DNA of 64,000 bases from Pseudomonas sp. ML96 (GTDB lineage: Bacteria; Pseudomonadota; Gammaproteobacteria; Pseudomonadales; Pseudomonadaceae): contig NZ_JPMY01000013.1 of NCBI RefSeq assembly GCF_000761545.1, positions 1 to 64,000 on the forward strand. The letters are read 5' to 3'. How positions within the stretch are numbered: position 1 is the stretch's first letter; each line of letters starts with the position of its first letter. Made by a program: the position numbers and the translations under genes. Shown piece by piece: positions 48,372 through 57,125 of the stretch. The notes beneath the pieces were generated by a model. The model was not told where the DNA came from. It saw nothing but the letters and a program-made list of their open reading frames with translations, and did not search any database.

Positions 48372-48823
48372 GCATCGTCGAGATCCACGGCGGCGGTGAT
48401 CGCCGCAGCATGATCAAGTGCTATGAGCGAAAGTCCAAGCACGACGCCATCCGCGAGCTGGTTGATCTGGTGCACTGCTGCTGGTCGCGCATCGATGTGC
48501 TGGAGGCCCAGGTGCCTGGCGCTGCCGACTTGGCGGACTGCACCGGGCGCAGCCCGAAGGATTACGCCATCGAGCATGCCGAATACATGGCCAAGTGCGT
48601 GGAGCGGCTGTCGGTATGCTTTGACGAGTACGGCATGGCCATCGCCACGGCTGAGCTGGGTGATGACAATGACGAGGGGCTGCAGGAGGCGGTCGACGAA
48701 ACGCGCGGGTCGCTGCAGGAGGCCCTGGTCGATCTGCGGGGCTATGTCTACGAGTTCCGCAAGCGCAGCGCCCGTGCTGTAGCTGCCGCCCAGCAGGGCA
48801 AGGAGCAGGGGGCTGGTGAATGA
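48368..48823 (+). CDS. Uncharacterised acidic phage early protein
   Basis: 151 residues. Mainly helical and acidic (AELGDDNDEGLQEAVDETRG). No family recognised. Four-base overlaps with both neighbours. Confidence 0.58.
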   Translation: MSIVEIHGGGDRRSMIKCYERKSKHDAIRELVDLVHCCWSRIDVLEAQVPGAADLADCTGRSPKDYAIEHAEYMAKCVERLSVCFDEYGMAIATAELGDDNDEGLQEAVDETRGSLQEALVDLRGYVYEFRKRSARAVAAAQQGKEQGAGE

Positions 48824-51543
48824 CCAAGCCAGCAGCTCCGAAGAACATGGCCGCCTGGGCGCGGCGTTACAGTGAGAAGCTCGGTTTGGCCCTGGTGTCT
48901 ATCGACCCGGGCGAGAAGGCCCCCAAGGGCAACGGCTGGAATAAGCCGGGCGGGTACTTCACCGATGCTGCCGAGGCCGAGGCCTGGTGGACGAAACACC
49001 CGAAGCACAACATGGGCGTGGTGCTGGGCCCTAGCGGTGTGTGCTCGCTGGACGTTGACCATGTTGAGTACTGCCGCCAGGTGTTCAGCGACGTGCTGGG
49101 CATCGATCTGGACGCGCTGGCTGTTGCCTACCCGACCCTGGTGGGCAACCCGGCGCGCTTCCGCATTCTGTTCAAGATGCCGGAGGGCCTGGAGCTCAAC
49201 CGCCACTCGCTGAGCTGGCCCAACCCGCTGGACCCGGACGGGGCCAAGCACAAGCTGGCCACCGCGGCGTTGAAGACGGCGCGGGAAACGGGGAACAAGG
49301 AGCAGATCGCCGCTATGCAGGCGCGGCAGAAGGAGTTCGCGCCGGTGACGGTGTTCGAGCTGCGTGCCGGTGCCGTGCAGGACGTGTTGCCGCCCTCGAT
49401 CCACCCGGAAACTGGCGAGCCGTACTTCTGGCGCAACCCGCCGGCCGATGGCCTGCTGGAACTGCCCAGCGACCTGGTGAAGACCTGGCAGAACTGGGAG
49501 ATCTTCAAGCGCACGGCGCTGGAGGCATGCACGTGGGCGCCGGCTGCGCCGAAGCTGCCGGCCAAGGTGAAGAAGGCTTCGCCGCCACGCAAGGAGGCCG
49601 GTGACCACCCTTCGGTGATCGACAGCTTCAACCGGGCCACGGATATCGAATCGCTGCTGCAGCGCCACGGCTACATCAAGCGTGGTCGCAAGTGGCTCGC
49701 GCCGCAGAGCTCCACCGGCCTGCCAGGTGTGATTGTGGTGGATGACCAGGGCGAGCTGCGCGTGTTCTCGCACCACGGCTCCGATCCGCTGGCCAACGGG
49801 CACATGAATGATGCCTTCGATGTGTTCTGCATCCTGGAGTGCAACGGCGACACCTCGGCGGCTATCAAGGCCGCTGCGCGCTCGCTGGGCATGGAGCACA
49901 AGCGCTCCGGCCCGAGGCCGCCAGAGCCGCCACCTGTGGGCGAACTTCCCCCGGCCCCAACGGACGAGACGGAGGCCGGTTGCGAGGCCGGCTCCTCCGA
50001 TAACGGGGGGGGCGGGGGCGGGTTCAGCATCAAGGCCTTGCTACGGCGCTATGCGCTGATCGAAGGCACCACGCACGTGTGGGATATCGACTCGGCCAAG
50101 AAGATCAAGAAAACGGGCTTCGTCGCGCACATCGGCAAGGAGGCGTTCAAGGAGTGGGAAGCGGTCACTGACACCAAGCGCAAGAAGCGGGTGAGCGAAG
50201 AGTGGGTGCGCGACATTGAACGCGCCCAGGCGCTGGCCGGTAAGGCTGTAGGCGACTTCACCATGCCGATGCTGACGCGCTATGTGTACATCGACGGCAC
50301 CAAGGATGTGTGGGACTACGCGAAGAAGCGGCGCATTGCCGAGGGTGCCGTGAAGATGGCGCTGGGTGATGCCTACAGCCTGTGGCTGAACAGCCCCGAC
50401 AGGCGCGTGGTGGACATGAACCACATCGTGTTCGACCCGACGATGACCCATGACGCGGAGGTGTACATCAACACCTTCGAGGGACTGCCGTTGAAGCCGG
50501 TGGAGAATCTGGATGCATGCGAGAACCTGCGTTGGCTGATCGCCTTCCTGTGCAACCACGATGAGAAGGCGGCCGAGTGGCTGACGCGCTGGCTGGCGTA
50601 CCCGCTGCAGCACACGGGCGCGAAGATGGACACGGCGGTGCTGATGCACTCGATCATCGAGGGCTCGGGCAAGAGCCTGTTGTTCTCGGTGGTGATGGGG
50701 CTGCTCTACGGGCAGTACTCGGCCACGGTGGGGCAGACGCAGCTGGAGGGGAACTTCAACGCCTGGCAGAGCGGGAAGCTGTGGGCGGTGTTCGAAGAGG
50801 TTGTGAGCCGCGACCAGCGCTACAACCAGGTGGGCAAGATCAAGCAGCTGATCACCGGGCAGACGGTGCGCATCGAGAGCAAGTTCGTGAACGGCTGGGA
50901 AGAGGCCAGCCACATGAATGCGGTGTTCCTGTCGAACGAGATCATGCCGTGGCCGATCAGCGACAGCGACCGGCGCTTCCTGGTGATGTGGCCGGAGGAA
51001 AAGCTGCCGCCTGATCGCCAGGCCAAGATCAAGCACGAGCTGGCACACGGCGGCGTCGAGGCGCTGTACAGCTGGCTGCTGGGTGTTGACCTGGGCGACT
51101 TCGACGAGCAGACGAAACCGCCGGCTACGCCTGCGCGGGAGCGCCTAGTGGCGTTGAGTAGGGCGAGCTGGCAGACCTTCCTGCATCTGTGGCAGGTGGG
51201 CGAGCTGGGCAAGGGTCTGTGGGGGGCGTGCCTGAGCACTGACCTGTACTCGCTGTTCCTCGAGTGGTGCCACCGGAACAAAGAGCACTCCATGAGCCAG
51301 ACGAAGTTCTCGCTGTTCATCAGCACGGCGTATGGCATGGAGAAGACGAGGGCGATCCCCTGGACGGCGGGCCTGAATCGGCGCTTTGCGGTGTTCTTCT
51401 TCCCCTCGGGCGAGCGGGCCTTCCTGCCACCATCCGTAGGGCCGGCCGACCTGGGCAGGCACGTCGAGGAATGGCGCGAGCGCGCCAGGGTCAGCGGCTG
51501 GGCGGTGGACTCGTGGGACCACGTGAAGGTTGGTGCGGCATGA
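48820..51543 (+). CDS. Phage replication primase-helicase
   Basis: 907 residues. The N-terminal part (about 1-170) is a prim-pol-like domain (VSIDPGEKAPKGNGWNKPGG, VVLGPSGVCSLDVDHVE). A Gly-rich linker (NGGGGGG, about 389-395) separates it from a superfamily 3-type helicase with Walker A IIEGSGKS (Lys618), LWAVFEEVVSRDQRY and FLSNEIMPWPISDSDRRF. This architecture primes and unwinds at the phage origin. The gene ends beside a repeat-rich segment that may be that origin. Confidence 0.87.
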   Translation: MTKPAAPKNMAAWARRYSEKLGLALVSIDPGEKAPKGNGWNKPGGYFTDAAEAEAWWTKHPKHNMGVVLGPSGVCSLDVDHVEYCRQVFSDVLGIDLDALAVAYPTLVGNPARFRILFKMPEGLELNRHSLSWPNPLDPDGAKHKLATAALKTARETGNKEQIAAMQARQKEFAPVTVFELRAGAVQDVLPPSIHPETGEPYFWRNPPADGLLELPSDLVKTWQNWEIFKRTALEACTWAPAAPKLPAKVKKASPPRKEAGDHPSVIDSFNRATDIESLLQRHGYIKRGRKWLAPQSSTGLPGVIVVDDQGELRVFSHHGSDPLANGHMNDAFDVFCILECNGDTSAAIKAAARSLGMEHKRSGPRPPEPPPVGELPPAPTDETEAGCEAGSSDNGGGGGGFSIKALLRRYALIEGTTHVWDIDSAKKIKKTGFVAHIGKEAFKEWEAVTDTKRKKRVSEEWVRDIERAQALAGKAVGDFTMPMLTRYVYIDGTKDVWDYAKKRRIAEGAVKMALGDAYSLWLNSPDRRVVDMNHIVFDPTMTHDAEVYINTFEGLPLKPVENLDACENLRWLIAFLCNHDEKAAEWLTRWLAYPLQHTGAKMDTAVLMHSIIEGSGKSLLFSVVMGLLYGQYSATVGQTQLEGNFNAWQSGKLWAVFEEVVSRDQRYNQVGKIKQLITGQTVRIESKFVNGWEEASHMNAVFLSNEIMPWPISDSDRRFLVMWPEEKLPPDRQAKIKHELAHGGVEALYSWLLGVDLGDFDEQTKPPATPARERLVALSRASWQTFLHLWQVGELGKGLWGACLSTDLYSLFLEWCHRNKEHSMSQTKFSLFISTAYGMEKTRAIPWTAGLNRRFAVFFFPSGERAFLPPSVGPADLGRHVEEWRERARVSGWAVDSWDHVKVGAA

Positions 51544-51893
51544 GTGCGCCCGGAGTTGTGTTGGGTGTGGTGCGGCGGTGTGGGGTGTTTTCGGGCAACC
51601 CAACACAGGCGCAAGCCTTGTGGTGCGTGGGGTCTGGCTGGCCGTGTTGGGTGTGTTGGGTTTACGCACACGCGCAGGCGTGCGCGCATTCATTTTCAAC
51701 ACCTCCAGCACCTGCAACCGGTGGCGGTTTGTTTCTCCATGCGAGGACTAAAACCCCCAACAAACCCAACACACCTAACACAGATGCTTTGAAAGCATTG
51801 GTTTTGCTGGGTTTGTTGTGTGTTGGGTTTGTGTTGGGTTGGGCCTTTTTGTGTGGGGTTGAGGTTTTGGCGGGGAGGATGGGGCATGAGTGA
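51540..51893 (+). CDS. Doubtful small membrane protein overlapping the iteron array
   Basis: 117 residues, odd composition: Trp/Cys-rich start (CVGSGWPCWVCWVYAHAQAC), a TPNKPNTPNT stretch produced by the repeat DNA, and one hydrophobic helix (LKALVLLGLLCVGFVLGWAF). Start and stop overlap both neighbours, as in a real operon gene, but the repeats dictate much of the sequence. It may be coding, or just an open frame across a DNA element. Confidence 0.4.
   Translation: MSAPGVVLGVVRRCGVFSGNPTQAQALWCVGSGWPCWVCWVYAHAQACAHSFSTPPAPATGGGLFLHARTKTPNKPNTPNTDALKALVLLGLLCVGFVLGWAFLCGVEVLAGRMGHE
51559..51838. repeat. TGTTGGG iteron array with large inverted repeat (candidate replication origin)
   Basis: TGTTGGG lies at 51559, 51645, 51654, 51821 and 51832, and its complement CCCAACA at 51599, 51756 and 51765. 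The copies at 51756-51774 and 51821-51838 form a long inverted repeat around ATGCTTT-G-AAAGCAT (51784-51798). P4-type primase-helicases bind similar short repeats at their origins (known for other phages). Confidence 0.55.
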
Positions 51894-52524
51894 GGAAGTT
51901 GTGAGCGTTGCAAAAGGCGCAGAGGCGCAAGCCAGCCCGGCCCGGCCGGCTTGGGATGCGGAGGTGGAGGTGCTGCTCAAGCATTGGGGCGCGCAGGTGC
52001 AGCGAGCCGGCATGGGTGGTGGCTTGCCCAGCCCGCTGGGGTTGATGCAGGAGTACGGCGGTTATGCCCCGCGTGGGGGCGTCGCCGGGGCCAAGTTGCT
52101 GCTGGCCGGCGCCGGTATGGATTACGCGGCCGGCGAGGTTGAGGCTGCGCTGGCCGCTGTTGAGCGCTGGGAAGGTGGCGAGCTGTTGGTGCGCCTGGCG
52201 GGCTGCCGATATGCCGCGGCGCCTGCACTGAGCAAGGACGGCCAGATCCGCTACCTGGCATTGGCGGTAGGTGACGCGGGGCGGAAGGCGTACACCCGCC
52301 TGGTGCACAAGCTGCATGACCGAGTGCGCGTTGCACTGGAGTCGCGGCTGGTACGGCAGGATGAGTTGCTGAAGAAGTCGAAGCGGAGCGGGGATCGCAT
52401 GCGCCTGCTGGCCACGCGGCGTGACCCTGAGTCGTGGGTGAAGGAGGCTGGAAAGCGTTTCCGAAATGACCGCTCGTCGGGCGACTCGGCGTCAGTCGGC
52501 GCCACAGCTCCCCACAGGGAATAA
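51886..52524 (+). CDS. Uncharacterised phage protein, end of the early operon
   Basis: 212 residues from ATG 51886. YTRLVHKLHDRVRVALESRL and a very basic C terminus (KKSKRSGDRMRLLATRRDPE) suggest nucleic-acid binding. It sits just before the early-late boundary, where phages often place a late-gene activator or antiterminator, but no such family is recognised. Confidence 0.6.
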   Translation: MSEEVVSVAKGAEAQASPARPAWDAEVEVLLKHWGAQVQRAGMGGGLPSPLGLMQEYGGYAPRGGVAGAKLLLAGAGMDYAAGEVEAALAAVERWEGGELLVRLAGCRYAAAPALSKDGQIRYLALAVGDAGRKAYTRLVHKLHDRVRVALESRLVRQDELLKKSKRSGDRMRLLATRRDPESWVKEAGKRFRNDRSSGDSASVGATAPHRE

Positions 52525-52657
52525 CCGTTAAAGGGGGGTTATCGGTTTGTCCTTTCGTTGGTAGAAAGTCACCACGATTCGATAGGTACGCCTACCGAGC
52601 AACAGAGCGCACAGTGCTGTGCCGACAAGTCCCAGGCCACCCCGCCTGGGCACCTGC

Positions 52658-52686
52658 AAACCCCGCCCCGGCGGGGTTTTCTTTTT
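52658..52686 (+). terminator. Strong terminator between early and late genes
   Basis: AAACCCCGCC, CC, GGCGGGG then TTTTCTTTTT: a textbook intrinsic terminator. The rest of 52525-52714 holds no clear gene. Confidence 0.9.
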
Positions 52687-52714
52687 CCGGCCCGTGGCCG
52701 CAAGGGAGGTAGTG

Positions 52715-53083
52715 ATGGGCGAGCCGGTTTCCACCAGTGCTGGAGCCATGGCCGTTGCAGGCGCTGCCGGCCTGGGCTTGGCGGGTTTCATTGCGGGCAT
52801 CAACGGCGAGGCCCTGACCGGGGCGCTGCTGGGCGCGCTGATCTATTTCACCACCACCCGAGAGTTGGGCCTGGCCCTGCGGGTGTTGTTCTTCATGGTG
52901 TCGTTCGTGATGGGCTACCTGTTTGCCCCGGCCATCGTGGAGTTTGAGGTGTGGGGCATGCACCCCTTCGCCTATCCGGCTCCGGCTGGCTTCGCCGCCT
53001 CGCTGCTGGTGGTCACGATTTCCCTCGGACTGATCAAGAAATTTGGTGATCCGGCTGCGCTGGAGCGCCAAGGGGAGCGGTGA
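52715..53083 (+). CDS. Phage holin-like membrane protein
   Basis: 122 residues from ATG 52715 (GGGAGG upstream). About three to four hydrophobic helices (AVAGAAGLGLAGFIAGINGE, LRVLFFMVSFVMGYLFAPAI, FAASLLVVTISLGLIKKFGD). Size and location fit a holin, which times lysis. It overlaps the next membrane gene by one base. Confidence 0.7.
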   Translation: MGEPVSTSAGAMAVAGAAGLGLAGFIAGINGEALTGALLGALIYFTTTRELGLALRVLFFMVSFVMGYLFAPAIVEFEVWGMHPFAYPAPAGFAASLLVVTISLGLIKKFGDPAALERQGER

Positions 53084-53412
53084 TGCTGAGCTATGTCCTG
53101 ACCCAGGCGGTGTTCTGGTTGTGTGTGGTGGTGTTCATTCGCCTGTTCACCTTCCAGCGCGGTGACGCCCGCTTCCGCCGTGGTATCTCGTGCCTGGCGG
53201 TGGCGGTGATGTTCAGTGCCGGGGTGACGATCATCCACATCCTGAAGGGCGACCTGGTGTTGCCCGAGGCAGCGTGGCCGTTGGTTGTGCTGCTGGCGGT
53301 GTTCGCCGTGTCCGTGTGGCGCACTGGCGGCAACCTGGCCGGCGTGCTGCGGCCTGAGTCGGTGACGTACACCGGCCCGGATCGCAGGCAGGCGCAGCAG
53401 CACATCCCATGA
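53083..53412 (+). CDS. Second holin-like membrane protein (3TM type)
   Basis: 109 residues from ATG 53083. Three helices (YVLTQAVFWLCVVVFIRLFT, GISCLAVAVMFSAGVTIIHI, WPLVVLLAVFAVSVWRTGG) and a charged tail with GPDRR, resembling the putative 3TM holin family. Two consecutive small membrane genes could act as holin and antiholin. Confidence 0.7.
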   Translation: MLSYVLTQAVFWLCVVVFIRLFTFQRGDARFRRGISCLAVAVMFSAGVTIIHILKGDLVLPEAAWPLVVLLAVFAVSVWRTGGNLAGVLRPESVTYTGPDRRQAQQHIP

Positions 53413-54161
53413 GAGGGACGATCAACGCGCTCAACCAAGAGGATGCAGTTGCAGAACTGCAGGCGCTGGGCAGCGACGTGGCCGGGGAAGTGCTGGCCGA
53501 TGCGATGAACCACACGGGCAACCAGGCCCGGAAGCTGCTCAGGGCTGGCATGGATGAGTCCTTCGACCGGCCATCGTCTTGGGTGAAGAACTCGATCTAC
53601 ATGCAGAACGCCACCCCGGCTGAACCGGAAGTCGCGCTGTGGATCAAGGACGGCAAGCTGGGTGGGAAGGGGCGAGGCTTCGATGAGTGGTTCAACCCTC
53701 AAGTGGAGGGTGGCCAGCGCCTGAACAAGGGCTCGGAGAAGATGCTGCGCGAGATCGGTGTGCTGCCGGCTGGTCGGTTCATCGTGCCGGCCGCGGGCGC
53801 AAGGCTCGACGGCAATGGAGGTATCAGCCGTGGACACATGACGCAGATCCTCTCCGGTCTCAAGGCATTCGGGCGAGCTGGGTCGGATCACAACGCAACA
53901 GGCAGTCGGCGCTCAAGCCGCAAGGGCCATGCGGCTGCGTTCTTCGTGATGAAGCGCGGTGCCACGCCGATCGGTATCGCCGAGCGCCGCGGGCAACAGG
54001 TGCAGATGGTGTTGGCGTTCGTGCGTCAGCCGCAGTACCGCGAGCGCTTCCGCTTCTACGACATCGTTCGGCGAGTGGCCGAGGATGATGCGCTGATCGA
54101 AACCAACATCGACCTCGCGGTGGTCAAGGCGCTGAGCAAGCGGCGTGGGCGTCGGCGCTAG
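53409..54161 (+). CDS. Uncharacterised phage protein (possibly tail or virion)
   Basis: 250 residues. Contains DAMNHTGNQARKLLRAGMDE and SSWVKNSIYMQNATPAEPEV, which resemble minor tail or head-tail proteins that assemble on DNA packaging. A basic C terminus (LSKRRGRRR). No firm family. It lies between the holins and the terminase genes. Confidence 0.6.
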   Translation: MRGTINALNQEDAVAELQALGSDVAGEVLADAMNHTGNQARKLLRAGMDESFDRPSSWVKNSIYMQNATPAEPEVALWIKDGKLGGKGRGFDEWFNPQVEGGQRLNKGSEKMLREIGVLPAGRFIVPAAGARLDGNGGISRGHMTQILSGLKAFGRAGSDHNATGSRRSSRKGHAAAFFVMKRGATPIGIAERRGQQVQMVLAFVRQPQYRERFRFYDIVRRVAEDDALIETNIDLAVVKALSKRRGRRR

Positions 54162-54263
54162 TGACGCCGGGCTGGCCGGGGGCCCCTGGGGAGTCGGGGG
54201 CGGCAAGGGTAATTCGAGCCCCGTTTTCGCACTAGTGGCTGGGCGTGGAAGTTAGTTAACAGG

Positions 54264-54301
54264 GGTTAATCGGGTTAACCCTCGTGGTTAATGGCGGTTA
54301 A
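54264..54301 (+). repeat. Four GGTTAA repeats upstream of the small terminase
   Basis: GGTTAA at 54264, 54273, 54286 and 54296, with a GTTAAC at 54255 and an inverted GGGTTAACCC (54272-54281). It lies 13 bases before the terminase small-subunit ATG, where lambda-type phages place cos or packaging sites. Confidence 0.5.
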
Positions 54302-54313
54302 CAGGTATCCCCA

Positions 54314-54892
54314 ATGACACTCATGTCGAAGGCTGAGTACGCGGACCACCGCGGCTGCTCTCGCCCTTACGTCTCCAAGCTGGTGGGGGAAGGCCGTCTG
54401 GTGCTGACCCCTGAGGGCAAGGTCGATGTTGAGGCAAGCGATGCGCTGCTTGCGGCCAGTGCTGACCCCAGCAAGGCCGGTGTCGTTGAGCGGCATCACC
54501 AAGACCGGGTCGACAAGGGTGTGTATGCCCACATCGACCCAGCGGCGCCGCCGAGCCAGCCGCTGGTACCAGCAGGCGCAGGTGTGGCCACCCCCGATTA
54601 CCAGAAGGCCCGGGCGCGCCGAGAGCATGCCCTGGCACTGCTGGCAGAGGATGAGCACCGCAAGAGTCGCGGGGAGCTTGTCTCGCAAGCCCTGGTGGAC
54701 GCGGCTGCATTCACCGCGGCTCGGACACTGCGTGATCTGCTGATGGGCATTCCACCGAAGATCGCAGGTGAGCTGGTCACCCTCACAGACCCGTGGGAAA
54801 TCGAACGCCGGATTACTCAGGCGATTCGACGAGCCCTAGAGGATGCTGACCGCCAACTCCAAGCAGAGTATGGCGGCAAGGAGCAGAGCTGA
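54314..54892 (+). CDS. Terminase small subunit (Nu1-like)
   Basis: 192 residues. The N-terminal helix-turn-helix SKAEYADHRGCSRPYVSKLV and C-terminal helical RALEDADRQLQAEYG fit Nu1-type small terminases. It recognises phage DNA and loads the large subunit. Followed by terL after three bases. Confidence 0.8.
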   Translation: MTLMSKAEYADHRGCSRPYVSKLVGEGRLVLTPEGKVDVEASDALLAASADPSKAGVVERHHQDRVDKGVYAHIDPAAPPSQPLVPAGAGVATPDYQKARARREHALALLAEDEHRKSRGELVSQALVDAAAFTAARTLRDLLMGIPPKIAGELVTLTDPWEIERRITQAIRRALEDADRQLQAEYGGKEQS

Positions 54893-54895
54893 ACC

Positions 54896-56893
54896 ATGGA
54901 ACAACCGTATGCCGACGGTACCGCCGCGTACCTGGCGGCATACCGTAGAGGGCTGATGCCCGACCCAGAGCTGTGGATCGACGAGTGGGCGGACCAGTTC
55001 CAGATGATCCCGCCGGACACCGGCGCGGCTGAGCCTGGGAAGTACCACACCGACCGTACGCCATACGCCCGTGAGGTACAGCGTTGCCTGTCGCCGGTGT
55101 ACCCCTCGAAGCGTGTGGTCACCATGATCGCGTCGCAGTTGATGAAGACTCAGGTCGCGCTCAACTGGATCGGCGGCTGTATCCACATGGCCCCGGCCAA
55201 CATCCTCGTGCTGCTGCCGACGGAGAAGCTGAGCAAGCGCGTGTCGGGCCGGATCGACAAAACGATCAAGGCTGTACCCGTGCTCAGCAGCCGCGTGGCC
55301 AAGTCGAGGTCTCGCGATGCGCGCAACACGCTCGACACCAAGGAGTTCGAGGGCGGCGCCCTGTACTGCGCCACCGCAGCGTCATCGTCCAACCTGGCGG
55401 AGCTGTCGGCCCGCTATGTGTATGGCGACGAGATCGACCGCTGGGAGCTGGACGTCGACAACGATGGCGACCCGGTCAAGCAGGCTGAAGCGCGAGGCTC
55501 CACGTTCGGCCGGCGCGCGAAGTTCTACTACTCCAGCTCGCCGACGCTGAAAGGTGTTTCGCGCATCAGCGACCTGTTTGAGCAGGGGGATCAGCGCCAC
55601 TTTTACGTGCCCTGCCCACACTGCGGTACCTACCAGGTGCTGGATTGGGAAGGGCTCAAGTACCTCGATGACTATCGCCAGGTGCTCTACCAGTGCTGCA
55701 TGCCTGGGTGCGCGCTGATCGAGGAACACCACAAGTCCGCGATGCTTGAAGCTGGGGAGTGGCGAGCCCATGCAGTGGGCGACGGTGAGACCGTCAGCTT
55801 CACCCTCAGCGCCATGTACGCGCCGCCGGGCTGGCTCAGCTGGACGGACATGGCCAAGGAGTACGACGAAGCCAAGAAGCTGCAGGACAAGGGTGACCCT
55901 GGCTCCATGCAGGTGTTCTACAACACCCGCCTGGCCAAGGTCTGGGACAGCGCCGAGGAAATGACCAAGGCGGACGAACTCCGCCAGCGTGCCGAGGCAG
56001 AAGGGCACCGGCTCGGCCAAGTGCCTGCCGGAGCGCTGATCCTGACAGCCGCAGTCGATACCCAGCACAACCGCCTGGAGCTGTTGGTAATTGGGTGGGG
56101 CGAGGGCATGGAGCGGTGGACGGTGGACTTTCAGGTTATCCCTGGCGACCCTGCTGACCTGCGGACCTGGGCGCTGCTCGACGAAGCATTGAAGGCCCGG
56201 TACCGCCACGTGAGTGGTGTCGACCTTTCGATCTGTGCCACCTGTATCGACTCCGGTGGTCACCACACGGACGAGGTGTACCAGTTCACCCGCCTTCGGC
56301 GCTGGCGCAACGTGCTGGCCGTGAAGGGCTCAAGTAAGCGTGGCCGGCCGGTGTTGGCTCAGCGACCTTCAAAGGTCGACGTGACGTCGCGAGGCAACAC
56401 AGAAAAGCAGGGTGCTGAGCTGTGGATGATCGGTACCGACACAGCCAAGGACTGGATTTACAACCGCTACCCGCTTGAGGAAGGGCCTGGTGCGCTGCAT
56501 TTCTCTGCTGACCTGCCGGCCGAGTTCTTCGACCAGTGCGTAGCGGAGCGCAAGGTAGTCCGGTACGTGAAGGGATATCGGCGCGTCGAGTGGGTCAAGG
56601 CCAAGTCGGAGCGCAACGAGGCCCTCGACCTGATGGTTTACAACCTGGCCGCTGCCCAGTTCCTGGGGTTGCACAAGTATCACGAGCCGCAATGGAGTGC
56701 CCTGCGCGCGTCGGTGGGCCAGGGGAGTCTATTCGCCGAGCGCACACCACCAGCAGCAAGCGCCGCTGATGAGGACGAGCCGGTAGCGCCGGCACCCAGC
56801 AAGCAACGAACCGTCCAGCCCGCCGCGCCAGCGCCGGCCAAACCCGCCGGGCGGCGCACATCCCAGAGCGGCTACCTGAGCCGCCGCCGTTAG
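54896..56893 (+). CDS. Terminase large subunit (GpA family)
   Basis: 665 residues. The N-terminal ATPase has a modified Walker A IASQLMKTQ with Lys84 and Walker B VYGDEIDRW (Asp178, Glu179). A cysteine cluster (CPHCGTYQVLDW, CCMPGC) lies in the middle. The C-terminal nuclease has LTAAVDTQHNRLEL with a catalytic-type Asp, and ATCIDSGGHHTDEVY. It packages DNA into proheads and cuts at cos. The C-terminal tail is Ala/Pro-rich and basic. Confidence 0.93.
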   Translation: MEQPYADGTAAYLAAYRRGLMPDPELWIDEWADQFQMIPPDTGAAEPGKYHTDRTPYAREVQRCLSPVYPSKRVVTMIASQLMKTQVALNWIGGCIHMAPANILVLLPTEKLSKRVSGRIDKTIKAVPVLSSRVAKSRSRDARNTLDTKEFEGGALYCATAASSSNLAELSARYVYGDEIDRWELDVDNDGDPVKQAEARGSTFGRRAKFYYSSSPTLKGVSRISDLFEQGDQRHFYVPCPHCGTYQVLDWEGLKYLDDYRQVLYQCCMPGCALIEEHHKSAMLEAGEWRAHAVGDGETVSFTLSAMYAPPGWLSWTDMAKEYDEAKKLQDKGDPGSMQVFYNTRLAKVWDSAEEMTKADELRQRAEAEGHRLGQVPAGALILTAAVDTQHNRLELLVIGWGEGMERWTVDFQVIPGDPADLRTWALLDEALKARYRHVSGVDLSICATCIDSGGHHTDEVYQFTRLRRWRNVLAVKGSSKRGRPVLAQRPSKVDVTSRGNTEKQGAELWMIGTDTAKDWIYNRYPLEEGPGALHFSADLPAEFFDQCVAERKVVRYVKGYRRVEWVKAKSERNEALDLMVYNLAAAQFLGLHKYHEPQWSALRASVGQGSLFAERTPPAASAADEDEPVAPAPSKQRTVQPAAPAPAKPAGRRTSQSGYLSRRR

Positions 56894-56903
56894 AGAGGTT
56901 CAC

Positions 56904-57125
56904 ATGGCAACTGCACAGCAGCGGCTGGACGAAGTCCGGGCGGCGATCAACGACATCCTCACGAAAGGCCAGAGCGTTCGCAAAGGTGACCGCCAGATTG
57001 ACCGAGCTCAGCTGGCGAGCCTGCGCATGCTCGAGGAACAGTACGCGGCCGACGCCGCGCGTGAGTCGGCTGTAGGGCGCCGCCGGCAAGTGCGGCTGTA
57101 CAGCAGCGGCAAGGGGGCACGATGA
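56904..57125 (+). CDS. Head-tail joining protein gpW-like
   Basis: 73 residues, helical with RLDEVRAAINDILTKGQSVR and a basic end. Size and place between terminase and portal match lambda gpW, which fills the portal channel. Overlaps the portal start by four bases. Confidence 0.8.
   Translation: MATAQQRLDEVRAAINDILTKGQSVRKGDRQIDRAQLASLRMLEEQYAADAARESAVGRRRQVRLYSSGKGAR

Noticed and set aside
51540..51893. Treating the 117-residue frame as a definite membrane protein
   Set aside because: Much of it is dictated by the TGTTGGG repeats; listed with low confidence instead.
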